From Comamonadaceae bacterium (lineage in GTDB: Bacteria > Pseudomonadota > Gammaproteobacteria > Burkholderiales > Burkholderiaceae_C), in NCBI GenBank assembly GCA_947443645.1, contig CANEXF010000005.1, positions 124,001 to 188,000 of the forward strand: 64,000 bases of DNA, in the 5' to 3' direction. Both the position numbers and the translations under genes were made by a program. Under the pieces are notes generated by a model that saw nothing but the letters and a program-made list of their open reading frames with translations, was not told where the DNA came from and ran no database searches. Position 1 is the stretch's first letter. Each line of letters opens with the position of its first letter. Positions 46,113-54,015 of this stretch are shown piece after piece.

Positions 46113-46142
46113 TATTTAATTCTAGACACAAGGAGTTTGACC

Positions 46143-47120
46143 ATGTCATTTGCTCTGGCCCCCCAGAATTTGACCCCTACCGCTGCTGCAATCGCTGTCC
46201 CCGCAGGCTCTGCCGGCGCGGTCACGGCCGTCAATCCGTGGTCACTGCTGCCTCCCTTGGGCAATCTTGACGCCTATATTTCTGCGGTCAACCGCCTGCC
46301 CATGCTCACTTTGGAGCAGGAGCAGGCGTTCGCCCGCAAGCTCAAAGACGACAACGACCTGGAGTCGGCTGAAAAACTGGTGCTCTCGCACTTGCGCCTA
46401 GTCGTGTCCACCTCGCGCAAATACCTGGGTTACGGTCTGCCACATGGCGACCTGATTCAAGAAGGCAATATCGGCCTGATGAAGGCCGTCAAACGCTTTG
46501 ACCCTGACCAGGGCGTGCGGCTGGTGAGCTACGCGCTGCACTGGATCAAGGCAGAGATGCACGAGTACATCCTGAAAAACTGGCGCATGGTCAAGGTGGC
46601 CACCACCAAGGCCCAGCGCAAGCTGTTTTTCAACCTGCGCTCCATGAAGCAGGGCTTCAAGGACGACGCCGATGTGGCAACGCACCGCGACACCCTGACC
46701 GAAGGTCAGATTGACTCGATGGCCAAGACGCTGAACGTCAAGCGGGAAGAAGTCATAGAGATGGAGCAGCGGATGTCGGGCGGCGACGTGCTGCTCGATC
46801 CCAGCCCCAGCGATGACGGCGAGGACGCCTTCGGCCCGATTGCCTATCTGGCAGACGCGACGCAAGAGCCTACCGCCTTGATGGAGTCGCGTGCGCGTGA
46901 CAGCCTGGCCAGCGATGGCATCACAGCGGCCCTGCAGGATCTCGATCCCCGTTCGCGACGCATCGTTGAAGAACGCTGGCTCAAGGTCAATGACGACGGT
47001 TCAGGCGGCATGACGCTGCATGACCTGGCGGCCGAGTACAGCGTGAGCGCGGAGCGGATTCGCCAGATTGAAGTCGCAGCGATGAAAAAAATGAAGAAGG
47101 TGCTGGCGGCTTACGCCTGA
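46143..47120 (+). CDS. rpoH: RNA polymerase sigma-32 (heat-shock sigma factor)
   Basis: The ATG at 46143 with AAGGAG upstream is preferred over the TTG at 46137; 325 residues. Region 2 DLIQEGNIGLMKAVKRFDP and SYALHWIKAEMHEYILKNWRMVK, the RpoH box QRKLFFNLR, and region 4.2 LHDLAAEYSVSAERIRQIE are all visible. A 30-residue Ala/Pro-rich N-terminal extension precedes region 1.2. It directs transcription of chaperone and protease genes. A CIRCE site in its promoter region implies additional HrcA control. Confidence 0.96.
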   Translation: MSFALAPQNLTPTAAAIAVPAGSAGAVTAVNPWSLLPPLGNLDAYISAVNRLPMLTLEQEQAFARKLKDDNDLESAEKLVLSHLRLVVSTSRKYLGYGLPHGDLIQEGNIGLMKAVKRFDPDQGVRLVSYALHWIKAEMHEYILKNWRMVKVATTKAQRKLFFNLRSMKQGFKDDADVATHRDTLTEGQIDSMAKTLNVKREEVIEMEQRMSGGDVLLDPSPSDDGEDAFGPIAYLADATQEPTALMESRARDSLASDGITAALQDLDPRSRRIVEERWLKVNDDGSGGMTLHDLAAEYSVSAERIRQIEVAAMKKMKKVLAAYA

Positions 47121-47135
47121 ACTCCGAGCAAGGAC

Positions 47136-47156
47136 GCTGACCCGGCGCGGGTCAGC
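47136..47156. terminator. Hairpin between rpoH and sco1 (convergent)
   Basis: GCTGACCCG-GCG-CGGGTCAGC is a perfect 9-bp stem with a 3-nt loop, 15 nt after the rpoH stop and 12 nt after the sco1 stop on the other strand. There is no T-run on either side; it probably serves as a shared transcript end. Confidence 0.55.
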
Positions 47157-47167
47157 CCAGCCACACT

Positions 47168-47800
47168 TCACATGCCTTGGAGCAGCAGGCGAATGTCAGC
47201 GCCCAGCGCCTCGGCGCCGCTGCCATAGCGGTTGTAAAGACGCAAATGCCCTTTGGGGTCATAGACGTAGCTGCCGGCCGAATGGTCCATGCTGTAGCTG
47301 CCTGACGTCTTGCCCTCGACTTTCTTGTAGTAAATCTTGAAGTCTTTGGCGAGCTCTGGCAGCTGCGCCAGCGTCGGGCGCAGCGCGAGAAAGCTCGCAT
47401 CAAAATTCGCCATATAGGCCTTGAGCAGCTCGGGCGTGTCGCGCTCGGGGTCTACAGTGATAAACACCGCCTGCAGCTTGTCGCCATCTGCGCCCAGTGA
47501 TTTCTTGATCTGCGCCAGCTCAGCCATGGACGTCGGGCAGACATCCGGGCACTGGGTGAAGCCAAAAAACACCACCACGACTTTTCCGGCGAAGTCACGA
47601 ATGCTGCGCTGCTGGCCGTATTGGTCTGGCAGCGAAAAGTCCTTGGCGTAATCGGCACCGGTCAGGTCTATGCTCACGAACTGCGGCTTCTCAATCTTGG
47701 AGCAGGCAGTAAAAAGGCCTGCAGCGGCCGAGGCAAGGGCGCCAGCAGCTATTAATTTAAGAGCGTTGCGTTTGCTTTGGGCGTTCAGGGTGTGCTTCAT
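47168..47800 (-). CDS. SCO1/SenC copper chaperone for cytochrome oxidase
   Basis: The ATG at 47800 gives 210 residues; the track start lies within ctaB. The signal sequence ends in LFTAC, a lipobox, so it is probably a lipoprotein. The thioredoxin-like domain has FGFTQCPDVCPTSM (CxxxC copper ligands) and the distal His in SYSMDHSAGSYV. It delivers copper to the CuA site of CoxB. It is the last gene of the leftward cox block. The signal peptide core comes from dispersed repeat A. Confidence 0.94.
   Translation of the reverse strand: MKHTLNAQSKRNALKLIAAGALASAAAGLFTACSKIEKPQFVSIDLTGADYAKDFSLPDQYGQQRSIRDFAGKVVVVFFGFTQCPDVCPTSMAELAQIKKSLGADGDKLQAVFITVDPERDTPELLKAYMANFDASFLALRPTLAQLPELAKDFKIYYKKVEGKTSGSYSMDHSAGSYVYDPKGHLRLYNRYGSGAEALGADIRLLLQGM
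47717..47765 (-). repeat. Family A repeat encoding the Sco1 signal peptide core
   Basis: Minus strand: AACGCTCTTAAATTAATAGC, TGCTGGCGCCC, then a diverged right arm ending CGCTGCAGGCC. Read in frame as NALKLIAAGALASAAAGL. It is in the same frame and at a similar position as the copy in the M16 gene at 29210. Confidence 0.8.
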
Positions 47801-47808
47801 GGCGTGGC

Positions 47809-48735
47809 CTAAATGAGGTAATGGTCCAGCAGCAGTGCCGCAAACAGCACCGACAGATGAATCAGTGAAAAGCGAAAGGTCTTGCGCGCCAGTGCATCCG
47901 AATAATTGCGCCAGAGCCGCCAGCCGTACCAGCTGAAAGCTATGCTGAGCACCACGGCGGCCACAAGATAAAGCCAGCCGCTCATCTTGAAGACAAAAGG
48001 CATCAGGCAAGCCGGAAACAGCACCAGCGTGTAGAGAAAAACCTGCAGCCTGGTAAATTCGTTGCCGTGCGTGACCGGCAGCATGGGCAAACCGGCTTTG
48101 CGGTAGTCCTCGACCCGGTACAAGGCCAGCGCCCAGAAATGCGGCGGCGTCCACAAAAAGATGATCAAAAACAGGATCAAGGCTTCAGGACTGACTGCGC
48201 CCGTCATCGCCGCCCAGCCCAGCACCGGCGGCATGGCGCCTGAAGCGCCGCCGATCACGATGTTTTGCGGCGTCATAGGTTTGAGCACCACGGTGTAGAC
48301 CACCGCGTAGCCGACAAAGGTGGCAAAAGTCAGCCACATGGTCAGCGGATTGACCCAAATATACAAGATCGCCGAGCCAGCAATGCACAAGCCGGCCGAA
48401 AAACTCAGCGTCAAGGGGTTGCTGATCTGACCCTGCGCGGTGGCGCGCCAGGAGGTCCGCTTCATGCGCGCATCAATGCCCTGCTCAACCAGGCAATTAA
48501 ATGCAGCCGCTGCACCAGCCACCAGCCAGATACCAGCGCAGGCGATCAATGCCAGTTGCACCTCGGTCCAACTGGGCACGCCAGGCACGGCCAGCACCAT
48601 GCCGATCAAGGCGCAAAACACAATCAGCTGCACCACGCGCGGCTTGGTCAAGGCGTAAAACTGTGCGAACTTTGAAGGAACGGGGCTGGCAATCATCGAA
48701 ATATCTGGGCTGGAGTGGGAGTCAGTTGGGTTCAT
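47809..48735 (-). CDS. ctaB: Protohaem IX farnesyltransferase (haem O synthase)
   Basis: The ATG at 48735 ([11 protein letters not shown]) gives 308 residues. The UbiA-family Asp motif [15 protein letters not shown] and second motif [14 protein letters not shown] are present, with about nine hydrophobic helices. It attaches the farnesyl tail to haem b, giving haem O for the aa3 oxidase. Its start overlaps the ctaA stop by 4 nt. Confidence 0.95.
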   Translation of the reverse strand: MNPTDSHSSPDISMIASPVPSKFAQFYALTKPRVVQLIVFCALIGMVLAVPGVPSWTEVQLALIACAGIWLVAGAAAAFNCLVEQGIDARMKRTSWRATAQGQISNPLTLSFSAGLCIAGSAILYIWVNPLTMWLTFATFVGYAVVYTVVLKPMTPQNIVIGGASGAMPPVLGWAAMTGAVSPEALILFLIIFLWTPPHFWALALYRVEDYRKAGLPMLPVTHGNEFTRLQVFLYTLVLFPACLMPFVFKMSGWLYLVAAVVLSIAFSWYGWRLWRNYSDALARKTFRFSLIHLSVLFAALLLDHYLI

Positions 48736-49928
48736 GCGGGCGATCTCTGGACAGTCGATTTTGACGCACTCAAGGTCTGGGGTAGTTTGCGGGTGCCAAG
48801 CACCACGCCCGTGAGCACCAGCACCAGCGCCGCCGCGCCTGCGGTATGCGAAACCGCCGCCAGCAAAGGCCAGCCCAGCACCACATTGCCCAGTCCCGTG
48901 GCCACTTGCAGCAGCGTCAGGCCCGCCAGCCAATGCGCCTGACGGCGCAGGGCCGGAACGCGGTAAAGCTGCCAGGCAAGCAGCATGAGTGCGGCAAAAA
49001 CCAGGTAGGCACTCAGGCGGTGAACATAGTGAATGGCCGTGAGCGCCTGAAAGCTCAGGTTGTCACCATTGAGGCCAGCACCAAGCTGGCGCCACAGTGT
49101 GAAGCCCTGGCGAAAATCCATGTCCGGCCAGAGTGTGTTCTGGCAAGTCGGAAAGTCATTGCAGGCCAGCACGGCGTAGTTGGTGCTGACCCAGCCGCCC
49201 AGAGCGATTTGCAGCCACAGCAGGGCAAAAGCCAGCCACATCAAACGCCGCAAATTGCTGCGCACCAGCACCACCGCCTGCTCACCACCGGCTTGCGCAA
49301 AGCGCACGGCCTGCAGCTTGAGCAAGGCCAGCAACACCAGACCACCAAGCAAGTGCATGGTGACGATGGCCGGAAACAGTTTCATGGTCACGGTCAGCGC
49401 GCCAAATGCGCCCTGCAAGCAAACCCAGACCAGCGTCAGCGTCGGCCACCATGGCTTCTCGACCCGACGGCCGCTAATCCCGGGTTCGCCCGCTTCAGCG
49501 CTGCGTTTGCCGCGCAGGAATTCCAGCCAGCTCGCGGCGGTCAAGGTCAGAATCATCACACCTACGCCTGTAGCGAGGTAGCGGTGAATCATTTCAATCC
49601 AGGCCTTGGGGTGCGTGACCGGACCGGTCGGCATGGCCGATTGCGCCGCATCGATATGCAGCTGCGCGCCCACCGGGCTGGCATGGCCATAACAGCCAGG
49701 CCAGTCTGGGCAGCCCAGGCCGGAATCGGTCAGCCGGGTAAATGCGCCAAAGGCCACCAGGTCAAAGGTCAAAAACAGGGTCAACAGCGTCAACACCCGC
49801 AGGCGCTGCGCCGAGCTCGCTGTGCGCTTGCGCAGCCAGACCCAGGCCAGCGGCCCGCTGGCCACGACCAGACCCATGATCATCAGTCGCAGGGTCGGGC
49901 TCAGGTCGTAAAGGGCTTGCGTGTCCAT
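48732..49928 (-). CDS. ctaA: Haem A synthase (CtaA/COX15)
   Basis: 398 residues, type 2-like, with eight hydrophobic segments and conserved haem-ligand histidines in [31 protein letters not shown] and SHTAGAAAL. The N-terminal [21 protein letters not shown] carries the conserved Cys pair. It oxidises haem O to haem A. Coupled to ctaB downstream. Upstream is a 322-bp repeat-filled gap. Confidence 0.94.
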   Translation of the reverse strand: MDTQALYDLSPTLRLMIMGLVVASGPLAWVWLRKRTASSAQRLRVLTLLTLFLTFDLVAFGAFTRLTDSGLGCPDWPGCYGHASPVGAQLHIDAAQSAMPTGPVTHPKAWIEMIHRYLATGVGVMILTLTAASWLEFLRGKRSAEAGEPGISGRRVEKPWWPTLTLVWVCLQGAFGALTVTMKLFPAIVTMHLLGGLVLLALLKLQAVRFAQAGGEQAVVLVRSNLRRLMWLAFALLWLQIALGGWVSTNYAVLACNDFPTCQNTLWPDMDFRQGFTLWRQLGAGLNGDNLSFQALTAIHYVHRLSAYLVFAALMLLAWQLYRVPALRRQAHWLAGLTLLQVATGLGNVVLGWPLLAAVSHTAGAAALVLVLTGVVLGTRKLPQTLSASKSTVQRSPA

Positions 49929-49994
49929 GTCTACAAAGGAGAAGCGCCGAGCGTGAACGCCACAGAAATAAGCGCAGGGGGTTTATTCAAGCAA

Positions 49995-50248
49995 GGGCCG
50001 CGGGACTGGCTTTGCCAGACCGCAGGCGCAGCGGCCCCCTCGGGGGGCAGCCGATTATTGGGGTCAGACACCAATTTCGCGGCGGTGCATGCACCGCCCT
50101 CTCCGGTAGAGCCAAAGGCTCGGCGAATTTGGGCTCTGACCCCAAAAATCAGCGTGGGGGCACAAGGCCGCAGCGCCGGGCCGCCCCAAGCAAGGCCAGC
50201 CCCCTCGGGGGGCAGCGAAGTACACGTAGTGACGAGCGTGGGGGCCAT
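49995..50248 (-). repeat. Composite of family B repeats with a nested palindromic insert
   Basis: Family B sequence (GGCCCCCACGCTCGTC ... CCCCCCGAGGGGG on the minus strand) occupies about 50150-50248 and again about 49995-50052, next to a GCCAGACCGCAGGCGCAGCGG stretch (partly quoted). It is interrupted at 50056-50149 by an element with TTGGGGTCAGA / TCTGACCCCAA ends. It fills most of the ctaA upstream gap; no ORF of substance is present. It begins within 3 bp of the stop codon of the next gene. Confidence 0.8.
50056..50149. mobile_element. Small MITE- or REP-like element nested in repeat B
   Basis: About 94 bp with terminal inverted repeats ATTGGGGTCAGA...AATTT and AAATT...TCTGACCCCAAAAAT. 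Inside are a perfect palindrome GGCGGTGCATGCACCGCC (50081-50098) and a GAGCCAAAGGCTC hairpin. It encodes nothing. The GGGGTCAGA ends recall REP-type sequences mobilised by RAYT transposases, an inference from memory. No transposase is in the window. Confidence 0.6.
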
Positions 50249-50250
50249 AT

Positions 50251-50958
50251 TCACCGGCCTTCCTTGTCCCAGCTGGCTGAGGCACGCATCAGTCGGTCCA
50301 GATCACGCTTGGCCTTGGCCGCACCTTCGGCGTCCATATTGGCGGGAAAGCGCATCATCCAGTTGCCCAGCGGGTCGACCAGATAAATATGGTCTTCCAG
50401 AAGCTGGCCTGGCGCAGGCGCCAGCCATTGGGCCAGTGCTGGCGCAGGCACACGCAGCACCGTCGAGCTGCCAAGGGCCGGCAGCAGTCGGTTGTCGACG
50501 GCCTGCGTGTCATTGACCAGCCAGACCCAGTCGAGGCGGTCTTTTTCCTTGCCCAGCGCTTCTCGCAATTGACGCTGGAAATAAAGGCGCTGTTCACAGG
50601 ACTTGTCGCAAGCCGCACCGGCAACACTGATCAGCAGCCACTGGCCTTTGAGCGCCTTGAGCTCACCGGGCTGGCCGCTCAGGCTCAGCGTGGCGATGTC
50701 AGGCAGCGGACGCTGCGGATCGACCAGCTCGCCGTAGTTGCGGCGACCTTCAGGACGGATCACGTAATAGGTGAAATAAGAAAGCAGCACGGGCGCGGCG
50801 CAGACCAGCAGCACGGCGATCATTTTCCAACGTCCCGCGGTGTTGCGCGGGCCGTCTTGTGTCGGCACGGAAACCGTGTGCACAGTCAGACCCAGAGGCT
50901 GGTCCTGCGCCGCTTGAACGGCTGGACTTGAAATGTTTTCAGGATTACTTGTTGTCAC
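50251..50958 (-). CDS. SCO-like membrane-anchored thioredoxin-fold protein of the cox cluster
   Basis: The GTG at 50958 gives 235 residues; the start overlaps the SURF1 end by 14 nt. One transmembrane helix (about 38-60, MIAVLLVCAAPVLLSYFTYYVI) is followed by a periplasmic domain with GQWLLISVAGAACDKSCEQRLYFQRQLREAL, whose CDKSC matches the CxxxC of SCO proteins. A role in copper or thiol handling during oxidase assembly is inferred from motif and position between SURF1 and ctaA. Confidence 0.8.
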   Translation of the reverse strand: MTTSNPENISSPAVQAAQDQPLGLTVHTVSVPTQDGPRNTAGRWKMIAVLLVCAAPVLLSYFTYYVIRPEGRRNYGELVDPQRPLPDIATLSLSGQPGELKALKGQWLLISVAGAACDKSCEQRLYFQRQLREALGKEKDRLDWVWLVNDTQAVDNRLLPALGSSTVLRVPAPALAQWLAPAPGQLLEDHIYLVDPLGNWMMRFPANMDAEGAAKAKRDLDRLMRASASWDKEGR

Positions 50959-51724
50959 GACGTTTGGAACTCTTGAGGCCTGGGGGCCATGTTGAAAAGC
51001 GCAAGGACTTGCGCAGCGGAGCGATAACTTGAAACCAGACATAGAGAACCAGCACCAGGGCGCACAGCCCAAGCCACTGGAAGGCATAACCATAGTGTTT
51101 GTCCACGCCCAGATTAGGCGCAGGCCAGTCACGCAGCAGACCTTCATTGGCCGGGTCTGTCTGCAGCATGGACACCGCCAGCAGCGGCACACCGATCTCG
51201 CTGCCAAACGCAGCGATGTCCATATTTTGCCGGATAGGGCCGCTCTCCACGCCCTTGAACTCGTATAGCTTGGAAGGCGGCGGGGCAATCCTGCCATGCA
51301 CGGTAACCAGACCAGCCGGCGTTGTGATGGCCGGCACATGCGCCCGGTCCATGAAATCACGCTGCACCCAGCCGCGCTGCACCAGTACGGCCTGGCGGCT
51401 GCCCTCAAGCAGCAGCGGCGTGACCGCCACAAAGCCGGACTTCCCGCCCATAGGTCGGTTGTCCAGAAACACCGTGTGTTCAGTTTTCCAGACGCCTTTG
51501 AGTGTGGCCGGCCGGTGCACCACGCCAGAGTCGTCTTTCATCGCCAGCAGCGACTGTGCATCGAGCAGCGGCTGCCTGGACTGGTCCTCAATGGCCGCCT
51601 GCAGCGCCTCTTTTTGCGCTGCGCGGCGCAACTGCCACTGGCCTAGCGAGAAGGTGCCCGCAGCGACAGCGAATGCAGCGATGCTCAGCAGCCAAAACCG
51701 GGGTTGACGCAACAAGGGCTTCAT
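50945..51724 (-). CDS. SURF1-family cytochrome oxidase assembly protein
   Basis: 259 residues with two transmembrane helices, at the N-terminus (FWLLSIAAFAVAAGTFSLGQWQLRRAA) and near the C-terminus (YAFQWLGLCALVLVLYVWFQV), bracketing the conserved periplasmic domain (FLDNRPMGGKSGFVAVTPL, VLVQRGWVQRDF). In bacteria SURF1 assists haem a insertion into subunit I. Divergent from the small DUF2909 gene by 18 bp. Confidence 0.92.
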   Translation of the reverse strand: MKPLLRQPRFWLLSIAAFAVAAGTFSLGQWQLRRAAQKEALQAAIEDQSRQPLLDAQSLLAMKDDSGVVHRPATLKGVWKTEHTVFLDNRPMGGKSGFVAVTPLLLEGSRQAVLVQRGWVQRDFMDRAHVPAITTPAGLVTVHGRIAPPPSKLYEFKGVESGPIRQNMDIAAFGSEIGVPLLAVSMLQTDPANEGLLRDWPAPNLGVDKHYGYAFQWLGLCALVLVLYVWFQVIAPLRKSLRFSTWPPGLKSSKRRDNK

Positions 51725-51742
51725 GGGTTGATAATCCTGCCC

Positions 51743-51964
51743 ATGACATATCTTGTAGCTCTCGCATTCCTGGCGATTCTGGGCAGTCTGGCCTCGGCGC
51801 TTTTTTTCATGCTCAAAGACGGCAGAAATGGCAAAGCCAAAACCAACAACATGGCGCGCGCGCTGGCGTTTCGCGTCGGCTTTTCGATTTTGCTGTTCAT
51901 CTGCATTTTGCTTGCCTGGAAGCTGGGCTACATCCAGCCTACCGGCATTCCCGTTGGTCGATAA
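51743..51964 (+). CDS. Twin transmembrane protein (DUF2909-like)
   Basis: 73 residues from the ATG at 51743. Two hydrophobic helices (about 3-25 and 46-66) are separated by a basic loop KDGRNGKAKTNNMARALAFRVG. Small proteins of this design are found within cox clusters of betaproteobacteria, opposite in strand to SURF1, as here. The function is unknown. It is followed by a strong terminator. Confidence 0.85.
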   Translation: MTYLVALAFLAILGSLASALFFMLKDGRNGKAKTNNMARALAFRVGFSILLFICILLAWKLGYIQPTGIPVGR

Positions 51965-51983
51965 AAATTAATAAAGCTCAAAA

Positions 51984-52015
51984 ACAAAGGCCGCTCAATG
52001 CGGCCTTTGTTTTTG
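51984..52015. terminator. Bidirectional terminator between the DUF2909 gene and coxC
   Basis: ACAAAGGCCGC / GCGGCCTTTGT, an 11-bp stem with a 5-nt loop, has TTTTT on the plus side and AAAA before it, so it can act in both directions. It closes the rightward small gene and lies 47 bp beyond the coxC stop. Confidence 0.88.
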
Positions 52016-52062
52016 GGTTTTGCAGCACCGGGGGATCAACCCCGATGCGCGGAACTACTGGC

Positions 52063-52956
52063 TCAGAGCCAGTAAACCAGGATGTACAGACCCAGCCAGA
52101 CCACGTCCACAAAGTGCCAGTACCAAGCAGCGCCTTCAAAGCCGAAATGCTTGTCAGCGGTGAAATGACCCTTTTGCAGACGCAGCGTGATGAACAGCAG
52201 CATCAACATGCCGACAAACACGTGAAAGCCGTGAAAGCCAGTCAGCATGAAAAAGGTCGAACCATAGATGCCAGACGTCAACTTGAGGTTGAGCTCTGAA
52301 TAAGCATGGTGGTACTCATAGCCCTGCACGATCAGGAAGATCACACCCAGCAGCACGGTCATCCACATGAAGCCTATGGTCTTGGCGCGGTGGCCTTCAC
52401 GCAGCGCGTGGTGGGCAATCGTCAAGGTCACACCGGAGCTCAGCAGCAATGCGGTGTTGATGGTTGGCAGCCAGAAAGGCCCGACCGTCTGAAACGGCTC
52501 GATGATGTCGGCAGGCGATGCCGTCACGCCGGCAGCCATGCTGGGCCAGACTGCCTTGAAATCAGGCCAGAGCAAGGCGTTTTCGAGGTTGCCCAAACCG
52601 GGCACAGAGTGCACACGGGCCCACCACAGAGCGGTGAAAAATGCGCCGAAGAACATTACCTCGGAGAAGATGAACCAGCTCATGCTCCAGCGAAAAGACA
52701 GATCGATCTTGTAGCCGTAGAGGCCGCTTTCGCTCTCGCGAATCGACTCGCTGAACCACTGGTACAGCGTGCCCAGCCACCAGATCAGGCCAAAAGCCAG
52801 GGAGTAAGCACCCCAGCCTGCGCCGTTGACCCACTGGCCAGCGCCCAGGATCACGAAGAACAAGCCAATGGCAGCCATCACAGGGTGACGCGACGGCGCA
52901 GGCACAAAGTAATGAGGGGCCGCTGCGGGGGCCACTGAAGACGCTATTGAAGACAT
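52063..52956 (-). CDS. ctaE: Cytochrome c oxidase subunit III
   Basis: The ATG at 52956 (AGGAG 6 nt upstream) gives 297 residues. Seven hydrophobic helices; conserved blocks are HPVMAAIGLFFVILGAGQW, MSWFIFSEVMFFGAFF (with the lipid-pocket Glu), HHALREGHR and GFHGFHVFVGMLML. It belongs to the aa3 terminal oxidase with CtaD and CoxB. DUF2970 and ctaG lie upstream in the same leftward unit. Confidence 0.96.
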   Translation of the reverse strand: MSSIASSVAPAAAPHYFVPAPSRHPVMAAIGLFFVILGAGQWVNGAGWGAYSLAFGLIWWLGTLYQWFSESIRESESGLYGYKIDLSFRWSMSWFIFSEVMFFGAFFTALWWARVHSVPGLGNLENALLWPDFKAVWPSMAAGVTASPADIIEPFQTVGPFWLPTINTALLLSSGVTLTIAHHALREGHRAKTIGFMWMTVLLGVIFLIVQGYEYHHAYSELNLKLTSGIYGSTFFMLTGFHGFHVFVGMLMLLFITLRLQKGHFTADKHFGFEGAAWYWHFVDVVWLGLYILVYWL

Positions 52957-53025
52957 TCCCAACTCCTGTTTTCGCTAAATTCCAACATTCAATTCATCTG
53001 AGGCAAGCCAGCAGGCCACGCAGCC

Positions 53026-53247
53026 TTACTTGCCCACCACCCAAGTAGCCAGAAGAATCAGGCTACCTACAAAAATAACAATCCCGATAAGGGCTACCAC
53101 CACGATGTGCAGCGGGTTCAACTGCTCCACATCTTTTTCATAATCGCCCCGGGCCCGCAAACCCACAAACGACCACAACACCGCCTTGACCGTGCGCAAA
53201 AGCGAGCCCTTGCGCTTGTGTGCCGCAGGCTTGAGCTCTTCGCTCAT
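53026..53247 (-). CDS. DUF2970 small membrane protein of the cox operon
   Basis: 73 residues. A basic N-terminus (AAHKRKGSLLRTVKAVLWSFVGLRARGDYEKD) is followed by one C-terminal transmembrane helix (about 48-70, IVVVALIGIVIFVGSLILLATWVV). DUF2970 proteins accompany ctaG and ctaE in betaproteobacteria. The function is unknown. Its start overlaps the ctaG stop by 4 nt. Confidence 0.88.
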   Translation of the reverse strand: MSEELKPAAHKRKGSLLRTVKAVLWSFVGLRARGDYEKDVEQLNPLHIVVVALIGIVIFVGSLILLATWVVGK

Positions 53248-53843
53248 GCGTCAGGCGCCGGCTGCGCCAAAGGTGCAGCCGATGTGACCGGCGCAGCAGG
53301 TGTCTTGCCGCCAACTTCGAAGAATGTGTACGACAGCGTGATGGTGCTGACATCCTTGGACAGCTTGTTGTCGATCACAAACACCACCGGCCACTGCTTT
53401 TTCTCACCCGGCGCCAGCGTGTACTGGCTGAAACAAAAACACTCGAGCTTGTTGAAGTGCGCCCCGGCCTGTGCCGGCGCATAGCTGGGGATAGCCTGCG
53501 CGGACATGGTGCGGTTCTGCACGTTCTGAAACTCATACATCACCGTGGTCAGCTCACCGGGATGCACCTGCAAACTGTTCTTCGCGGGCTTGAAATGCCA
53601 GGGGCCGCGCGAATTGGCATCAAACTCAACCGTGATGGTGCGGCTCAGGTCGACCTGCGTATTGTCAGGTGCCTTGGCGGTTGCGCCAGGGATTTGCCGG
53701 TCACCCAGCGCCAGCACATTGATGCCCGTCATCTCGCAGATGGCCCGGTAGATCGGTACCAAGGCGTAGCCGAAGGCGAACATGCAAAGCACGATCACGC
53801 CCAGCTTGCGCACCATCTTGACGTTTTCACCCTTGAGATGCAT
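53244..53843 (-). CDS. ctaG: Cytochrome oxidase assembly protein CtaG/Cox11
   Basis: 199 residues from the ATG at 53843 (GTG 53846 possible). One N-terminal transmembrane helix (LGVIVLCMFAFGYALVPIYRAICEMTG) precedes an Ig-like periplasmic domain. LECFCFSQYTLAPGEKKQWPVVFVID contains the CFCF copper-binding pair diagnostic of Cox11. It inserts CuB into subunit I. Positioned between ctaD and ctaE, with a tiny assembly gene just upstream. Confidence 0.94.
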   Translation of the reverse strand: MHLKGENVKMVRKLGVIVLCMFAFGYALVPIYRAICEMTGINVLALGDRQIPGATAKAPDNTQVDLSRTITVEFDANSRGPWHFKPAKNSLQVHPGELTTVMYEFQNVQNRTMSAQAIPSYAPAQAGAHFNKLECFCFSQYTLAPGEKKQWPVVFVIDNKLSKDVSTITLSYTFFEVGGKTPAAPVTSAAPLAQPAPDA

Positions 53844-53876
53844 CACATGACTGACTGGTTTGACCCGCTACCTGGC

Positions 53877-53987
53877 TCAATGGCCGAGGTAGATCATCTT
53901 GGCCATAAAACCCACAAAGAACACCACCGCGACCGAAGCCAGGACAAGCGCCAATCGCAGATTGCTTTTCTTTTGTTCAGGTGTCAT
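53877..53987 (-). CDS. Cytochrome oxidase small assembly protein (36 aa)
   Basis: Below the ORF-track cutoff. ATG 53987 to TGA 53877 encodes MTPEQKKSNLRLALVLASVA... with one transmembrane helix (about 11-30) ending AKMIYLGH. Small proteins beginning TPEQKKxNxR lie between ctaD and ctaG in many betaproteobacteria and are annotated as oxidase small assembly proteins. It sits 28 bp after ctaD and 33 bp before ctaG. Confidence 0.82.
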   Translation of the reverse strand: MTPEQKKSNLRLALVLASVAVVFFVGFMAKMIYLGH

Positions 53988-54015
53988 GGCGAGCCTTGTG
54001 TGTTTTCTGGAGACT

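Noticed and set aside
48846-50516. 556-aa plus-strand ORF opposite ctaA
   Set aside because: Antisense shadow of ctaA extended by chance through the repeat-rich gap; no domain or ribosome site.
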